Below, one piece after another: positions 1-8,687 of a stretch of 49,611 bases of DNA. Location: contig JAQVRJ010000002.1 in the NCBI GenBank assembly GCA_028701115.1, forward strand, positions 1 to 49,611. The letters run 5' to 3'. Positions within the stretch are counted from its first letter, which is position 1, and every line of letters begins with the position of its first letter. The notes beneath the pieces are model-generated. The model saw nothing but the letters and a program-made list of their open reading frames with translations, ran no database searches and was not told the origin of the DNA. The translations under genes and the position numbers were made by a program. Source of the DNA: Clostridia bacterium. Its GTDB lineage: Bacteria > Bacillota > Clostridia > TANB77 > SIG350.

Positions 1-1751
1 TACTCCATGCTGACCAACCGCTTGCTATTTCATTAGGTCTAAAACATTCACTTCTTAATGTATAATTATATCCATTCAAAGTTACATGTCCTGAATTCGT
101 TAATGTTGCATTATATACTTCTGCTGATGTTAATCTATATGCACTATATGATTCTATTTCATAATATGAATACTTTCTTTGATATAAATATGTTCTTGTT
201 ACCTGTACTGTACTCTTATGTATACAGCCTCCTTCTACCTCACATTGATATTCCATTGTTCCTTGATATATTCTTTCATGTCCTGGACAACTTCCATAAT
301 TACACCAATACCAATTTTCATTTGACTGTACTGCTGGACTATGTCCTGTACAATAATTATGTTTTGTACATCCTCCACATATAGAACAACCATGCTCATG
401 TGTATGCGTAGTATTGGCTGTACACATTATATATTCTGTATAATCATATTCTTGATGTGATTCTTGATGTGATCCCGTTACTATAGTATTACCCTCTTCA
501 TCTGTACCATAATCTGTTACTGTTTCTGTTACTGTTTTATAATGAACTATTGTATTATAGATATGCACTCCTCCTGGACAATGTACTACTCCACAATTAC
601 ATGTGTTAGGTGTACTCCAATTACATTTCATTGAACACATTGTTCCACCACATATAGGACACGGGTCGCCTTCCACTGCTTGCCACTCTCCTCTTTCATC
701 TCTATATTGTCCATTAAAATCATTATCAAAATATGCTACTCCATGTGATGGTAATCCATCATGTCTCCATCTTGTATCTACTACACCATCTGCTGCTTCT
801 CCTCCGGAACTAGACGTTGGTGCTGATAACTCTCCACTATTCCCGCACCCTTGCACAACATAATGATTACTCCATGATACTGTATTATATCCTTTTCGTA
901 CTGATACATTATATACTCTTTCTCCATCTACTTTTACATAATCTAATATAAATAAATTTCTTGTAGCTGTTAATATTTGCGCATATTGTGTTTTATGTGT
1001 TGGTATTCCATAATAATCTCCATCCTCTAATAAATTATTAAATTCTTGTGTTGACTCATGTATTCCTTTGGGATTACTATCATTCCTATTATCTGATGCT
1101 ATATTAGCTGATAATATTGGATTCAATCTAGATATTGTATATTGGGTTCTATTTTCATATGATGTAAAATCTTGTCCTGGTACCGGTGGCTCTGGATTAT
1201 CGTCTCCTGGTGTTACTGTTCCTCCTGGTATCTCTGGTTCTTCTGGCGGTTTTTCATAATCTTCACTTTCCACTCTATATTTTACTGTTAATACTCCCCA
1301 CCATTTTATCGGTATAAAAAGTCCAACACCAATATGGGCACCACCTATATCATATCGTGTATCCAATGAAAAATATGTTTCATTTATTCCAAAAATTTGA
1401 TTAAAATTATCAAACTCCCAAAAAAGCCTTAATTTTCCATCATATGTTGCTGACACAAATGTGATATTTTTTTCCAAATATTTTCCTACTGTTGCAAATG
1501 TAGTTTCACTTATTGGAATAAAATTTTGACCACCCTCAACATCAAAATCTTGCGCAGTTACTGTCGTAAAATATTGAGGATATCCATATCCGTTTTGATG
1601 GGAGCACTATCTCTCCATCTTGATCTGCTACAAAATCTACTCTAGTATAATCAGACACAGCATAATTAGCCGAGCATGCCACAATACTAAATAAAATTAA
1701 TATACTAATTATTAAACATATTATTATTTTGTTTCTTTTACAAATAACCAT
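1..1751 (-). pseudogene. Frameshifted, 3'-partial gene for a Cys/His-rich surface lipoprotein
   Basis: The ORF track shows only a 69-residue N-terminal piece (1542-1751), but the minus strand stays open in the +1 frame from about 1600 to the left edge. Removing one A from an AAAA run (1593-1596) would join the two as DGEIVLPS-NGYGYPQYF. The N-terminus is a lipoprotein signal with the lipobox IVAC. After it come a region without cysteine, a Pro/Glu-rich linker (EKPPEEPEIPGG) and then a part with about 17 Cys and many His, in motifs such as CPICGG, HTHEHGCSICGGC and CPGHERIYQG. The RBS is AGGAGG. It follows the SLH gene by 11 bases and probably shares its transcript. The family is not recognised; metal binding or disulphide-stabilised surface display is inference. 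The frameshift may be real, phase-variable or an assembly error. Confidence 0.65.
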
Positions 1752-1762
1752 AAATTTTCCTC

Positions 1763-3028
1763 CTAATCATATAATATATCTTTTAAGCATAAACTATATC
1801 CTGTTTTATCCTCTGCTTCGTCTAAATAAACTAATATATATTTATACTCATTATTTACTAAATTATTTGATTTATTATTTATAAATTCATCATATGTCAA
1901 TATATCCAAATTATTTTCATTATACCCAACCTGAATTTTTACTAAACCTTTCATTGCAGGTTTATAATCTGAACTATTTTGTAATAATACTTCTCCAATC
2001 GTACATGGATCCATTATTACTCCACCCCTTATTGCTATTTTATTGTCTTTAATATATTGAATATATTCATCTAAACTACTTTCATCAACATTACTAAATA
2101 ACTTCATTTTTTCTTTCCATTCTTTTATTTGAAAATCATTCATACTATATTCAATATTATATAATGCATTTAATGACATATCTGCTTTTTTCTTATCTTC
2201 TACCATTTTATTAATAGTATTATATTCATGTTTTGCAGCATATACTACTGGCTCACTACCTTCAATATAACTGAAAAAATCATTAGGTACATATTCATAA
2301 AAACTATTTGGCATATATTCCCAAATATATTTATATGAACCAGAATTATTAGGTGTTATAATTGCTTGCTCTCTTTTATCTTTTACAGAATATACTCTAT
2401 TATTTTCTAAAAAAGCTCTTTCCATTATTGTTATAAATTCTGCCCTTGTTACTGGTAAATCAGGACACATAAGACCTTCATCATTTCCTTGTACAATTCC
2501 CATTGCATAACAATTTAATACTATATTATAATAATCTACGCCATCCTCATTTATTCCTGTTGTTACATCAGGAAAATAAGCACTCATTTCTTCATATTTT
2601 AATAATGGTTTAAATGCCACATTATTTAATGTATTATATACTATTTTTAAAACTTCTTTTCTAGATACATATTCATCTAGCATATTATATGTCGTTCTTA
2701 CATCTATAATTCCAACTCCACATGCAAACAAATAATAATAAAATGCCCAATGATAATCACTACTATTTGTAATACCCTTTTCATAATATGCTGTTAACAA
2801 TTTTATTGCTTCTCCATAGGTAACATTATTAGATGGCTTAAAAGTTCCATCTGGATATCCCGATATAGCTTTTGCATTTATCATATAATTAATTGTACCT
2901 TCCGCCCAATGTCCTTTTATATCAGTTACTTTTGTTTCGGCATTTGCTATTTGAAAGATAAATGTAACTACAAATATACTTATTACTACTAAAATCATTA
3001 ATGATATTTTTCTATTAACTTTTTGCAT
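1763..3028 (-). CDS. SLH (S-layer homology) domain surface protein
   Basis: This is a 421-residue exported protein with an N-terminal signal peptide (about residues 8-30, ending near ANA). It is followed by SLH modules: a clear one at about 33-84 (IKGHWAEGTINYM...GYPDGTFKPSNNVTYGEA), a weaker middle one, and a third at about 148-208 ending in LPVTRAEFITIMERAF. SLH domains bind pyruvylated secondary cell-wall polymers, so the protein should be anchored non-covalently to the wall. The remaining half (about 210-421) is not recognised. The start has an AAGGAGAG ribosome site six bases upstream. It is the first gene after the terminator of the pilus-like operon and has its own promoter, so it is a neighbour rather than a proven part of that machine. 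Confidence 0.85.
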   Translation of the reverse strand: MQKVNRKISLMILVVISIFVVTFIFQIANAETKVTDIKGHWAEGTINYMINAKAISGYPDGTFKPSNNVTYGEAIKLLTAYYEKGITNSSDYHWAFYYYLFACGVGIIDVRTTYNMLDEYVSRKEVLKIVYNTLNNVAFKPLLKYEEMSAYFPDVTTGINEDGVDYYNIVLNCYAMGIVQGNDEGLMCPDLPVTRAEFITIMERAFLENNRVYSVKDKREQAIITPNNSGSYKYIWEYMPNSFYEYVPNDFFSYIEGSEPVVYAAKHEYNTINKMVEDKKKADMSLNALYNIEYSMNDFQIKEWKEKMKLFSNVDESSLDEYIQYIKDNKIAIRGGVIMDPCTIGEVLLQNSSDYKPAMKGLVKIQVGYNENNLDILTYDEFINNKSNNLVNNEYKYILVYLDEAEDKTGYSLCLKDILYD

Positions 3029-3059
3029 TTTTCTCTCCTTAATTAATATTATTATACTA

Positions 3060-3088
3060 ATATTATCTTATTTTTTTTATAAAATCAA
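3060..3088 (-). promoter_or_regulatory. Sigma-A-type promoter of the SLH gene
   Basis: On the minus strand a -35 TTGATT and a -10 TAATAT are separated by exactly 17 bases, about 30-60 bases upstream of the SLH start codon. It lies downstream of the terminator at 3176-3214, so the SLH gene has an independent transcript. Confidence 0.55.
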
Positions 3089-3098
3089 TGTATTATTT

Positions 3099-3127
3099 AT
3101 TACATTTTCATTACATCTTTATTACAT
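3099..3127 (-). promoter_or_regulatory. Three ATGTAAT direct repeats at 11-bp spacing upstream of the SLH promoter
   Basis: The heptamer ATTACAT (ATGTAAT on the coding strand) occurs at 3099, 3110 and 3121, exactly one helical turn apart, ending 10 bases before the -35 box. In-phase direct repeats just upstream of -35 are typical of activator sites for OmpR/PhoB-class response regulators. The B. subtilis PhoP box has a similar repeat spacing, though its sequence differs slightly. The identity of the regulator is inference. Confidence 0.45.
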
Positions 3128-3175
3128 TTTTTTTGGTAAAATCAATCTACACTTTTTATTATTCTAAAAATAGTA

Positions 3176-3214
3176 AAAATAGAATATCATAATTTTATTA
3201 TAATACTCTATTTT
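3176..3214 (-). terminator. Terminator of the pilus-like operon
   Basis: On the minus strand the RNA can form an 18-bp stem (AAAATAGAGTATTATAAT with ATTATGATATTCTATTTT, two G-U pairs) around an AAA loop, followed by a T-rich tail. It begins just after the stop codon of the 807-residue protein gene and separates that operon from the SLH promoter. The stem is AT-rich. Confidence 0.6.
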
Positions 3215-3221
3215 ACATATT

Positions 3222-5645
3222 TTAAATTTCATTAGTAATAATATCAAATTCATACTCTACTGGTGTTGAATACTTCACAGGATCTCCATCATCATATGCT
3301 CTACCCGTAAGAACATAATGACCTAATCCTAATATGTATACTTGATTTGCATTTACACTTTGTGGTGATGATCCATCTTTAGATAATGTTAATGTGAAAT
3401 AAATATTATCTCCTTCAGGATCCCCAAATTCTGACGCTTCAACATCAAATACAATATTAACTCCTAAATCAACACTACCTTCTAATGTTTCAACACGAAA
3501 TACATTACCTTGAAATCCAGATAAATAATTACTTACTATCAAGGTTGGTGGGTATGGTGGTAAATTTTGAATAGCATTTACATTAATTAACTCTGTTGTT
3601 GTACTATTATTATACTCATTAATTACTGTTATATAATATTGTCCATTTTGGGGAACAGTAAATACAGCTTCTGCATTACCATCTGTGTTGGTATACATTA
3701 AATCAACTGGGAATTCTTCTGTAGAATCGCTTTCTCTCCATATTGCATCATAAAATTTAGTTGTATCATCACTCACAACAATAACTTGAGCATTTCTTAA
3801 AGTAGGATCATACTTAACAGTATATGTCACATTTAATTCTGGTGTTAAAATTTGAGTAATATTAATACTATTCGAAACTCTTACAGCAGTTCCTGCTTTT
3901 TCTCTAACAGCAAATAAATAACTTCCGTTTCTATTAACAATAAATTCTCCATATCCAGTTTCATAATTATAATTCAAAATTGAAACTTGTGTTCCTTGTT
4001 CAATAATTTGATTTGCATCTTGAGGTCCTGTTACTCCATCTTCTTCGAAGAAAAATGCTGCTGACTCAATTTGAATATTATAATCTTCGGCTGAATTTCC
4101 AAAAACATGATATCTTATTCTTGCTAAACCATTAATATAATCTTCTTGTGTACTTATGTCTTCTGCGGTAACAGTAAGATTGTTTAAACTCTGTTGCATA
4201 TCATCTATTATTGGCTTATTTGAATGTAAATCTGGAAAATATCCATCATTAGCAGCAGATGACATATGATAATACATTTTTGCATTATTTACTTCTAATA
4301 AATAACGATTATCTCTTGTAAATTTATAACTTGAATAATAAATAGGAAATGTATTATCATTAATATCTGCCGTTGTAAGCGTTGTAGATCTAGATACTGG
4401 TAACCCATAAAAAATCTCTTTATCTACAATTTTTGCGCCAGACAAACCATAATTATTATAATATGATTGACCTAACATATTAATTCCTTGAACAAATGCA
4501 AATACAGACACATCACTTATTGCTCTATCCCATTCAGAACTTTCAATATTAGGTAATAAAAACGTATATGAAACATCATTTGATGTTACAAATTGATTAT
4601 GACGCAAAATATATGACTCTATCTTTTGTAATACAATATTTGTAATAACTGTGTTTTTTATTTTATTATAATTTCCAACATAATATACTCCAGTGAAGGG
4701 ATCTATCATCCCAGTATTTTCAGGATTACCTTCAGTTAAATAATTTCCAGGTAATGAATAAAAAGGATCTATATCTCTTAAAGAATTAGTAAATTCATAA
4801 CTCGCTTCAGTGTATAAACTTATACTTCTATGTTTCATTGTACCATTTATATTCCACTCTTCATATAAATATCTTACTTTATTCATAATAACAAAGTATT
4901 TTTTATATTCTAAGGTATCTCCATTATATGTGCATGATTTTGTAACAACAAAATCATCAGATACTGAACAATTAAATACAACTTCATCACCATTAGCTAA
5001 CTTCTCTCTGGACGTCCATACACTATTTCCCGTTGCATTTTTTCTTAGATATATATCATAATAATGTCTATAATCAACTATTTCACCTATTAGATCAATA
5101 TCATCTACATTATTTTTCTTTATGACCTCTACAGTCTTATCTAATGAAAAATTAACATATATATCATTACTAGGTTGTGTTAAAATATCCAATGTATTAT
5201 ACATTTTTGTTGTATCTTGCATTGCATATGGTATCTTAGGTTTTAATGTATGTTCTAAATAAACAACCCCATCTTCATCGGTAACATAATCTAGCGAATA
5301 AATATATAAAGAATCATATCCAATAACAGCTAGAACTGGTATATATCTCTTTAACATACTTTGTGTAATTTCTCCACCATAAATACCAAAAGATAATGAA
5401 AATGATTCAAAAAATTTATCTACTGAACTTAATATAGTATAAGTTGAAAGATCTGTTTGCTTATTAAGATTTTGAGATTGTTGCATTAATCTAAACGTTG
5501 AATCCATAGTAGCTTCATCTATTGCATTATTGTATCTTACCTCTTCTTTAATTATCTCCATTTTATTAGAAATTTCAACTCTATTTATAAAGGAAAAAGA
5601 AAAAACTACTAATACAAAAACTATGCTCCATGCTGTAATTTTCAT
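3222..5645 (-). CDS. Large membrane-anchored surface protein, last gene of the pilus-like operon
   Basis: This 807-residue protein has a single N-terminal hydrophobic segment (about residues 5-21) with almost nothing before it. After it comes a helical, polar stretch (NAIDEATMDSTFRLMQ) reminiscent of TadE/TadG-type minor pilins, then a long extracellular region. The last 220 residues look like beta-sandwich modules (TVPQNGQYYITVINEYNNS; a final one with GDPEGDNIYFTLTLSKDG). No sortase or SLH signal is seen. It is the longest product of the cluster and the last before the terminator, 15 bases after the preceding gene. A role as tip adhesin or large minor pilin is inferred from length, position and architecture; no family is recognised with certainty. 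Confidence 0.6.
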   Translation of the reverse strand: MKITAWSIVFVLVVFSFSFINRVEISNKMEIIKEEVRYNNAIDEATMDSTFRLMQQSQNLNKQTDLSTYTILSSVDKFFESFSLSFGIYGGEITQSMLKRYIPVLAVIGYDSLYIYSLDYVTDEDGVVYLEHTLKPKIPYAMQDTTKMYNTLDILTQPSNDIYVNFSLDKTVEVIKKNNVDDIDLIGEIVDYRHYYDIYLRKNATGNSVWTSREKLANGDEVVFNCSVSDDFVVTKSCTYNGDTLEYKKYFVIMNKVRYLYEEWNINGTMKHRSISLYTEASYEFTNSLRDIDPFYSLPGNYLTEGNPENTGMIDPFTGVYYVGNYNKIKNTVITNIVLQKIESYILRHNQFVTSNDVSYTFLLPNIESSEWDRAISDVSVFAFVQGINMLGQSYYNNYGLSGAKIVDKEIFYGLPVSRSTTLTTADINDNTFPIYYSSYKFTRDNRYLLEVNNAKMYYHMSSAANDGYFPDLHSNKPIIDDMQQSLNNLTVTAEDISTQEDYINGLARIRYHVFGNSAEDYNIQIESAAFFFEEDGVTGPQDANQIIEQGTQVSILNYNYETGYGEFIVNRNGSYLFAVREKAGTAVRVSNSINITQILTPELNVTYTVKYDPTLRNAQVIVVSDDTTKFYDAIWRESDSTEEFPVDLMYTNTDGNAEAVFTVPQNGQYYITVINEYNNSTTTELINVNAIQNLPPYPPTLIVSNYLSGFQGNVFRVETLEGSVDLGVNIVFDVEASEFGDPEGDNIYFTLTLSKDGSSPQSVNANQVYILGLGHYVLTGRAYDDGDPVKYSTPVEYEFDIITNEI

Positions 5646-5660
5646 ACCATATCACATCCT

Positions 5661-6236
5661 CTATATTTCAATTGGAACATTACGTATCATCCCGCCATAA
5701 GATACAACAATAGTTGAACCAGACAAATCGGTACCATATAAAACTCTCTTCATTACAGTAGCGGGTGTATCTGAAACATTTTTAACCGATACATAAAAGT
5801 AATCACCAATTCTAAACTCTTCATAATCTAGCATATCAACTACATTAGTATTATACACCATGTAATTATCTACATTTTCCATTATATCCATAGCAGCTAA
5901 TATTTGATATTTATAAAATTCATCAAATAATTCAATATATCCATAAGCTCCATTAGCTTGTTCGTTATCATTTTCAGGATAATAACTAACTTGTCTATGT
6001 AATAATTCAATTTCATATTTATTACCAGTTGCATCTAATACTTGTTTAAATGCTAAATAGTCTTTAGGTGTTATTCTCCCAGTATTTCTAACCGTATCTA
6101 CAAACCTAACTGTTGATGAATAAATTGTCATAAATGACAAATCATCCATTCTTTCAAAAACATCTAGTAATGGAAAGAAAAACATCAATAATACAGCTAA
6201 AATTATAGCAAATACTTTTTCTAATACATCATACAT
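5661..6236 (-). CDS. Minor pilin-like membrane-anchored protein
   Basis: This 191-residue protein starts MYDVLEKVFAIILAVLLMFFFPL, a hydrophobic helix that begins within the first eight residues, with no cleavable leader. The region after it (FVDTVRNTGRITPKDYLAFKQVL...GNKYEIELLHRQ) resembles small proteins found in Firmicute Tad-type loci that I cannot name with confidence. The C-terminal part is predicted extracytoplasmic. It sits between the small pilin-like genes and the 807-residue protein with short gaps, so it is part of the same operon. A minor pilin or assembly-factor role is inference. Confidence 0.5.
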   Translation of the reverse strand: MYDVLEKVFAIILAVLLMFFFPLLDVFERMDDLSFMTIYSSTVRFVDTVRNTGRITPKDYLAFKQVLDATGNKYEIELLHRQVSYYPENDNEQANGAYGYIELFDEFYKYQILAAMDIMENVDNYMVYNTNVVDMLDYEEFRIGDYFYVSVKNVSDTPATVMKRVLYGTDLSGSTIVVSYGGMIRNVPIEI

Positions 6237-6262
6237 AAATTTACTCCTTAAAAATAATATTA

Positions 6263-6760
6263 CTAATTAACTTCAATTAAACAAATAGCTTTAATATAAT
6301 GATTGGTTAAATTTAATCTTTCTAAATCACCATAGCCATATGAGTATTCAACTTCATATTTTTTACTACTATCTAAATATCTTAATATATCTATACCGTT
6401 TGTTAATTGCAATTTAGAAAATGAATATGTATAACCATTTTGTAAAACTAATTGTAAGGCTTGATTATCCATATTTCTATATGGACTATACTGATCTATA
6501 GCTTCTGGTGAAGAATTAAAATAATCATGAATATCATTTATAATAAAAAATATTTCTGCTGCAGTATATGTTACATTATCTTGTTCCAATAATCCCTCTT
6601 CATCTTTTGAAATCAATATATCTGAATGCATATTATTAATAGTTAATGCACCAGAAATTGCATCATCTAATGAAAAATACATTATTATACTAATGGTTAC
6701 GCTCATAACAAATAATGTTACTCCTAAACACATTTCAATAAAGTATCCTAAATCTTCCAT
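6263..6760 (-). CDS. Small single-pass membrane protein, pilin-like
   Basis: This 165-residue protein has a short acidic N-terminus (MEDLGYF) followed by one hydrophobic helix (about 8-30), then a soluble domain. The layout matches the preceding pilin-like paralogues, but the helix lacks the ASKALLIAGA signature and the SHN...F..Y motif, so it is a more distant relative or a different component. It lies eight bases downstream of the previous gene. Function is not recognised; minor pilin is the best guess from context. Confidence 0.45.
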   Translation of the reverse strand: MEDLGYFIEMCLGVTLFVMSVTISIIMYFSLDDAISGALTINNMHSDILISKDEEGLLEQDNVTYTAAEIFFIINDIHDYFNSSPEAIDQYSPYRNMDNQALQLVLQNGYTYSFSKLQLTNGIDILRYLDSSKKYEVEYSYGYGDLERLNLTNHYIKAICLIEVN

Positions 6761-6768
6761 TTATCCTC

Positions 6769-7224
6769 CTAACGAACTAATACTTTCTTAAAATTTAAAT
6801 ATTGTATATTGCCTTTTTCATCTGTAGTCATTGTACCATTATATATATCATTTCTATAAGTTGATCCTAAATTTACTACAGGCATAGAATCAGCACCTAT
6901 AATATTACTTAAATTTGTATATTCTACTTCTGTTTCAAAAACCCCATTAGTTCTATTATCTATTCTCACAATAATATTCGTTCCGTTTACATAATTGTAT
7001 GTTATTACTCTTCTAATACAGTTTTCCACTTCACTTCCATATACATCACCAACAAATTGTGAAAGTTTTACCATCTGTTCCTCTTGTAATGCTATAACTC
7101 TTCTTTCATCAATTGTTGAAAATGCATCAGAACCCTTACCCCATATACTTGTAGCAATTGTCATCAATAATAATGCAATAATTACCCCGCCAGCAATTAA
7201 TATAGCTTTTGCTGCATTATCCAT
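6769..7224 (-). CDS. Pilin-like protein, leaderless paralogue 8
   Basis: This 151-residue protein begins MDNAAKAILIAGGVIIALLLM, so the membrane helix starts at about residue 5 with no prepilin leader. A Walker-type, sortase or SLH signature is absent. It keeps the family feature YGSEVENCIRRVITYN (small residues, then a helix ending in YN) but replaces the usual SHN with EEQ. The C-terminus carries a predicted beta-rich domain ending in the last 20 residues with the family pattern GNIQYLNFKK. It is in the middle of an array of similar genes and is probably co-transcribed. Role as a filament subunit is inference. Confidence 0.55.
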   Translation of the reverse strand: MDNAAKAILIAGGVIIALLLMTIATSIWGKGSDAFSTIDERRVIALQEEQMVKLSQFVGDVYGSEVENCIRRVITYNYVNGTNIIVRIDNRTNGVFETEVEYTNLSNIIGADSMPVVNLGSTYRNDIYNGTMTTDEKGNIQYLNFKKVLVR

Positions 7225-7236
7225 AATATGTCCTCC

Positions 7237-7653
7237 TTATCTAAAAGTAATTGATACTATCAATCCTTCATCATCAATATTAGTCGTTCCTTGATAAACT
7301 TTTGTTTTAGAAATAGTATTTATAATATTTCCTAAATCTGATGCATCACTAGGTGTTATACTATAAAATGAATTTGTGTCATAATATAAGTACATACTAA
7401 TACCTATAGTATTAGGAGATTGATTATTCAAAACTATTCTATTAGCAAGATTAATAATTTGTGACCCAACAATTGAACCATCATAAAGAGAATATACATT
7501 ATTATGATTAACAACTTCAGCTGCTGTTATTTTACCAGTAAAAAAGTTTATAAATATTTCAGATTTTGTAACAAATGCTATACTAACACTTAATATAGCT
7601 AGTATAATTATTACAGACCCAATTATAATAATAAATTTTGAAGCATTATCCAT
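7237..7653 (-). CDS. Pilin-like protein, leaderless paralogue 7
   Basis: This 138-residue protein begins MDNASKFIIIIGSVIIILAIL. The family motif is present as NHNNVYSLYDGSIVGSQIINL, followed by NRIVLNN where most paralogues have an AYN-like sequence. The end (DDEGLIVSITF) matches the terminal strand shared by the array (for example DDSGVITDITF). Only one hydrophobic segment is present, at the extreme N-terminus, and the remainder should lie outside the membrane. The start codon has an AGGAGA ribosome site. Predicted structural or minor subunit of the pilus-like machine. Confidence 0.55.
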   Translation of the reverse strand: MDNASKFIIIIGSVIIILAILSVSIAFVTKSEIFINFFTGKITAAEVVNHNNVYSLYDGSIVGSQIINLANRIVLNNQSPNTIGISMYLYYDTNSFYSITPSDASDLGNIINTISKTKVYQGTTNIDDEGLIVSITFR

Positions 7654-7664
7654 ATAACATTCTC

Positions 7665-8114
7665 CTATTCATTTGATATCCTAATTGACCCAATAAGCCC
7701 ATATTCATTATAAATCAATTCTATTTTATATAATAAACTTTCACTTAGCACATTAGGATTTAAAAAATCGTAATTCTTCATAAAACTTTTATTGGTAATC
7801 TTGCCTTCAGATACTTCAATATCGCTTTTTGAATCATAAACTAATAATTCTATTTCATAAATTGAATTCTTATTTTGTATGTTATTATTAATTATTAAAT
7901 CAATTACCGTCTTAACATCATAATAATATAAATGTTCACTATCATATTGAACAAAACTTATATTATGATACTGAACTACAGTTTGATCAATTAAAGTACT
8001 ACCAATATCAATAATATTTCTTTGTTCTCTAAATAAATATAATGCAAACGAGCATGTAAGAATTGTTATTAATAACGCAAATGCAATAAATAGTACCTTT
8101 ATAGCATAATCCAT
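7665..8114 (-). CDS. Pilin-like protein, leaderless paralogue 6
   Basis: This 149-residue protein begins MDYAIKVLFIAFALLITILTC and is the most diverged of the recognisable paralogues: G of the AGA motif is lost and replaced by F. The SHN motif is kept as YHNISFVQYDSE, and the final strand as NEYGLIGSIRI. One N-terminal transmembrane helix and a single globular domain are predicted. It is separated from its neighbours by 11 and 17 bases, so translation is probably coupled within the operon. Function is inferred from the array. Confidence 0.5.
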   Translation of the reverse strand: MDYAIKVLFIAFALLITILTCSFALYLFREQRNIIDIGSTLIDQTVVQYHNISFVQYDSEHLYYYDVKTVIDLIINNNIQNKNSIYEIELLVYDSKSDIEVSEGKITNKSFMKNYDFLNPNVLSESLLYKIELIYNEYGLIGSIRISNE

Positions 8115-8131
8115 TTTTACCTCCTAATTTA

Positions 8132-8566
8132 TTAAATCTTTGTAAATGTAACTTTAGTAATTGCACCATTATTAGAATAATCAAATTTTGAAGTATATTG
8201 GTAATATGATTTTATATTATTAGACATATTTATAGTATTTTCTTCTACTATACCACTTCCCAATAATTCTCTATCAACATAATATAATGAATCTACACAT
8301 ATTGAAACTTTTATTTCTGCTTGAGCAATATTTTTATTATATGATAAAATAGTTGATATACAAGATTTAACATCTGATCCCATAACAGTACCATCATATT
8401 TAGTAAACTCCTCATTATGACTTCTTATTAAAGCAGCATCTAATTGCCCCCCGCTATCATCTACAACTGTAATTAAATAATTAAACATTGTCATTGCAAC
8501 ACCTATTACAAGCATTGCAAGTAAAACAGCTCCTGCTATTAGTAAAGCATTACTTGCGTTTTCCAT
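8132..8566 (-). CDS. Pilin-like protein, leaderless paralogue 5
   Basis: This 144-residue protein begins MENASNALLIAGAVLLAMLVIG, close to the array consensus. The motif region reads SHNEEFTKYDGTVMGSDVKSCISTILSYN, and the last strand SNNGAITKVTF. Two cysteines lie in the domain, but cysteine is not conserved across the array. The gene is preceded by an unusually large gap (121 bases) containing a long hairpin, and has an AGGAGGT ribosome site. It may therefore be expressed at a different level from the upstream paralogues. Confidence 0.6.
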   Translation of the reverse strand: MENASNALLIAGAVLLAMLVIGVAMTMFNYLITVVDDSGGQLDAALIRSHNEEFTKYDGTVMGSDVKSCISTILSYNKNIAQAEIKVSICVDSLYYVDRELLGSGIVEENTINMSNNIKSYYQYTSKFDYSNNGAITKVTFTKI

Positions 8567-8619
8567 TTTTACCTCCTATATTATACTTTAAAAACATTAA
8601 AACAATATTCTTAAAATAT

Positions 8620-8667
8620 AATATAGCATGATATAAGTAGCATTATACTACTGATATCTACTATATT
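8620..8667 (-). other. Long intra-operon hairpin between pilin-like genes
   Basis: In the 121-base gap between two pilin-like genes, the minus-strand RNA can fold as AATATAG...CTATATT closing an inner ATATCAGTAG/CTACTTATAT stem (one mismatch) with a seven-base loop. It lacks a clean U-run, so it is more likely a processing, stability or partial-termination element than a strong terminator. Confidence 0.45.
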
Positions 8668-8687
8668 AATTTAATTAAGCTATTACA

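Noticed and set aside
58-1259. Plus-strand ORFs 58-384, 603-863 and 1068-1259
   Set aside because: They are shadows of the open minus-strand frame of the Cys/His-rich lipoprotein gene; they lack ribosome sites and have unnatural composition.
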